Shown: piece by piece, positions 63,234 to 64,000 of the stretch
Layout of the letters: every line of letters begins with the position of its first letter
How positions within the stretch are numbered: the first letter of the stretch is position 1
Assembly (NCBI GenBank): GCA_947646735.1
Contig: CANTFK010000020.1
Location: forward strand, 248,001-312,000
Direction of reading: 5' to 3'
Origin: Peronospora farinosa
Lineage: Eukaryota > Oomycota > Peronosporomycetes > Peronosporales > Peronosporaceae
Length of the DNA: 64,000 nt
The notes under the pieces: generated by a model
Databases searched by the model: none
What the model was told of the DNA's origin: nothing
What the model saw: only the letters and a program-made list of their open reading frames with translations
Program-made: the position numbers and the translations under genes

Positions 63234-64000
63234 TTCAATTGATCAATTCTTGTTATTTTTAACAGTGTCAAAACTGCGTTTTAATTTCTAAATGTGGAAT
63301 CTGACTGCAACAAATGTCGGGGCTCCATGTACGACCTCTAAATATTAGCAATTCGTTCTAGATAAATTTTTGCATGGTTTTTGTATTGATCTTGTAGCTC
63401 GATGATATCAAAGTAGCAAGATACAAAAAGGTGCCGAGAAAAGAGAATGTGCATCCTTTTCGTAGCTAAACGACTAAATTTAGATAGTAGCCGGGTCCAA
63501 TAAACGTCTGCCATGTACAGATACTCTAAATCCGACTAAGCAGGTTTCTAAATGTCAGACGATAGGCTCTGTCGCGCAAAGGTCTTCGGCAGAAAAGCTT
63601 TGTGGTGGAGTGGGTTCTCAAAATTGTATGATGAGACCCCAAACCACTCACTGTGACGGACTGCCAAATAATGTCAATCTTATTTTAAAAATAAATTTTA
63701 TTTATAAAAAGGATACCCCGATGCCGCGTATGAACCTTCTCTCACCTTGTGTACCCGTCGGCTGGCGGGTTGCACTCTTCGGAGGACTTGGTGAAGATGT
63801 AGACGTCTGCCTTGAGGGAGGTAGACCTGGGGGGGGCCTCGAGTGGATATGCTTCACTCGGTGGGCCGGTAGGTGGCCACTCGATCGACCTTGTCGAGAG
63901 TGGACTTAGAGCCAAATTCTTCAGGGCGCTTATCCCTGGACTTTTCCTTCTGTTTCAGGGGTATCAACCACCTGACCTTTACGTTGCTCCCGAACCTTGA
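63234..64000. other. Right-edge region, probably repeat-derived
   Basis: The first 450 bp are an AT-rich promoter region of the MYND gene. From about 63720 the base composition changes to GC-rich with a G run (63828-63836), and ORFs on both strands show no known similarity. The change may mark the edge of a repeat or element continuing beyond the window. Confidence 0.4.

Overview
The window is nuclear DNA from an oomycete (stramenopile), most likely a Phytophthora or downy-mildew relative; the species cannot be fixed by eye. Pointers are the lineage-typical protein architectures (START-FYVE-GAF, a MYB with a SHAQKY-class repeat, a myosin with C-terminal PDZ domains), compact genes with short introns of about 45-105 nt and GTACGT/GTRNGT donors, and two clear oomycete Inr/FPR core promoters. 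Gene models below were spliced by hand from reading frame, splice sites and family conservation, so exon borders are predictions.

Layout. 0-10.6 kb: a DENN protein with two RGS-like domains (running off the left edge), divergent from a Rab32-type GTPase; a two-TAZ-finger protein; a Ubc4/5 E2; a Qa-SNARE. 11.3-14.6 kb: two decayed non-LTR retrotransposons in opposite orientation. 15.7-23 kb: a MYB factor, a 3.1 kb stretch without a recognisable gene, a TPX2-like protein, two nucleoredoxin-like paralogues (one without its catalytic cysteines) and mitochondrial ribosomal protein uL22m. 23-35 kb: a PDZ/ZZ protein with a coding tandem repeat, a 13-exon calcium-dependent protein kinase, a START-FYVE-GAF protein, and the ER chaperone BiP with stress-element-like motifs upstream. 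35.6-46.3 kb: a frameshifted metallo-beta-lactamase-fold gene followed by a decayed copy, COG8, two convergent SET-domain methyltransferases, splicing factor CWC25 and E2 enzyme UBE2H. 46.3-55.3 kb: a Copia relic, an ELL-associated factor, small unknown genes, MED31, formate-tetrahydrofolate ligase, a selenocysteine tRNA directly upstream of it, a secreted Gly/aromatic protein and a third nucleoredoxin. 55.7-64 kb: a myosin with three PDZ domains, a Copia relic and a MYND-finger protein.

Most genes are housekeeping and neighbours are mostly unrelated, but membrane traffic recurs: Rab32, DENN (the Rab-GEF fold), Qa-SNARE, COG8, a FYVE-like protein and an unconventional myosin. The observations I rate highest are the head-to-head DENN-RGS/Rab32 pair, the tRNA-Sec lying 37 nt from the first ATG of the folate enzyme, the myosin-PDZ fusion, the 31-bp hairpin at 9.4 kb, and the nucleoredoxin paralogue stripped of its active site. 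Single-base frameshifts in two otherwise intact genes could be real decay or assembly errors.
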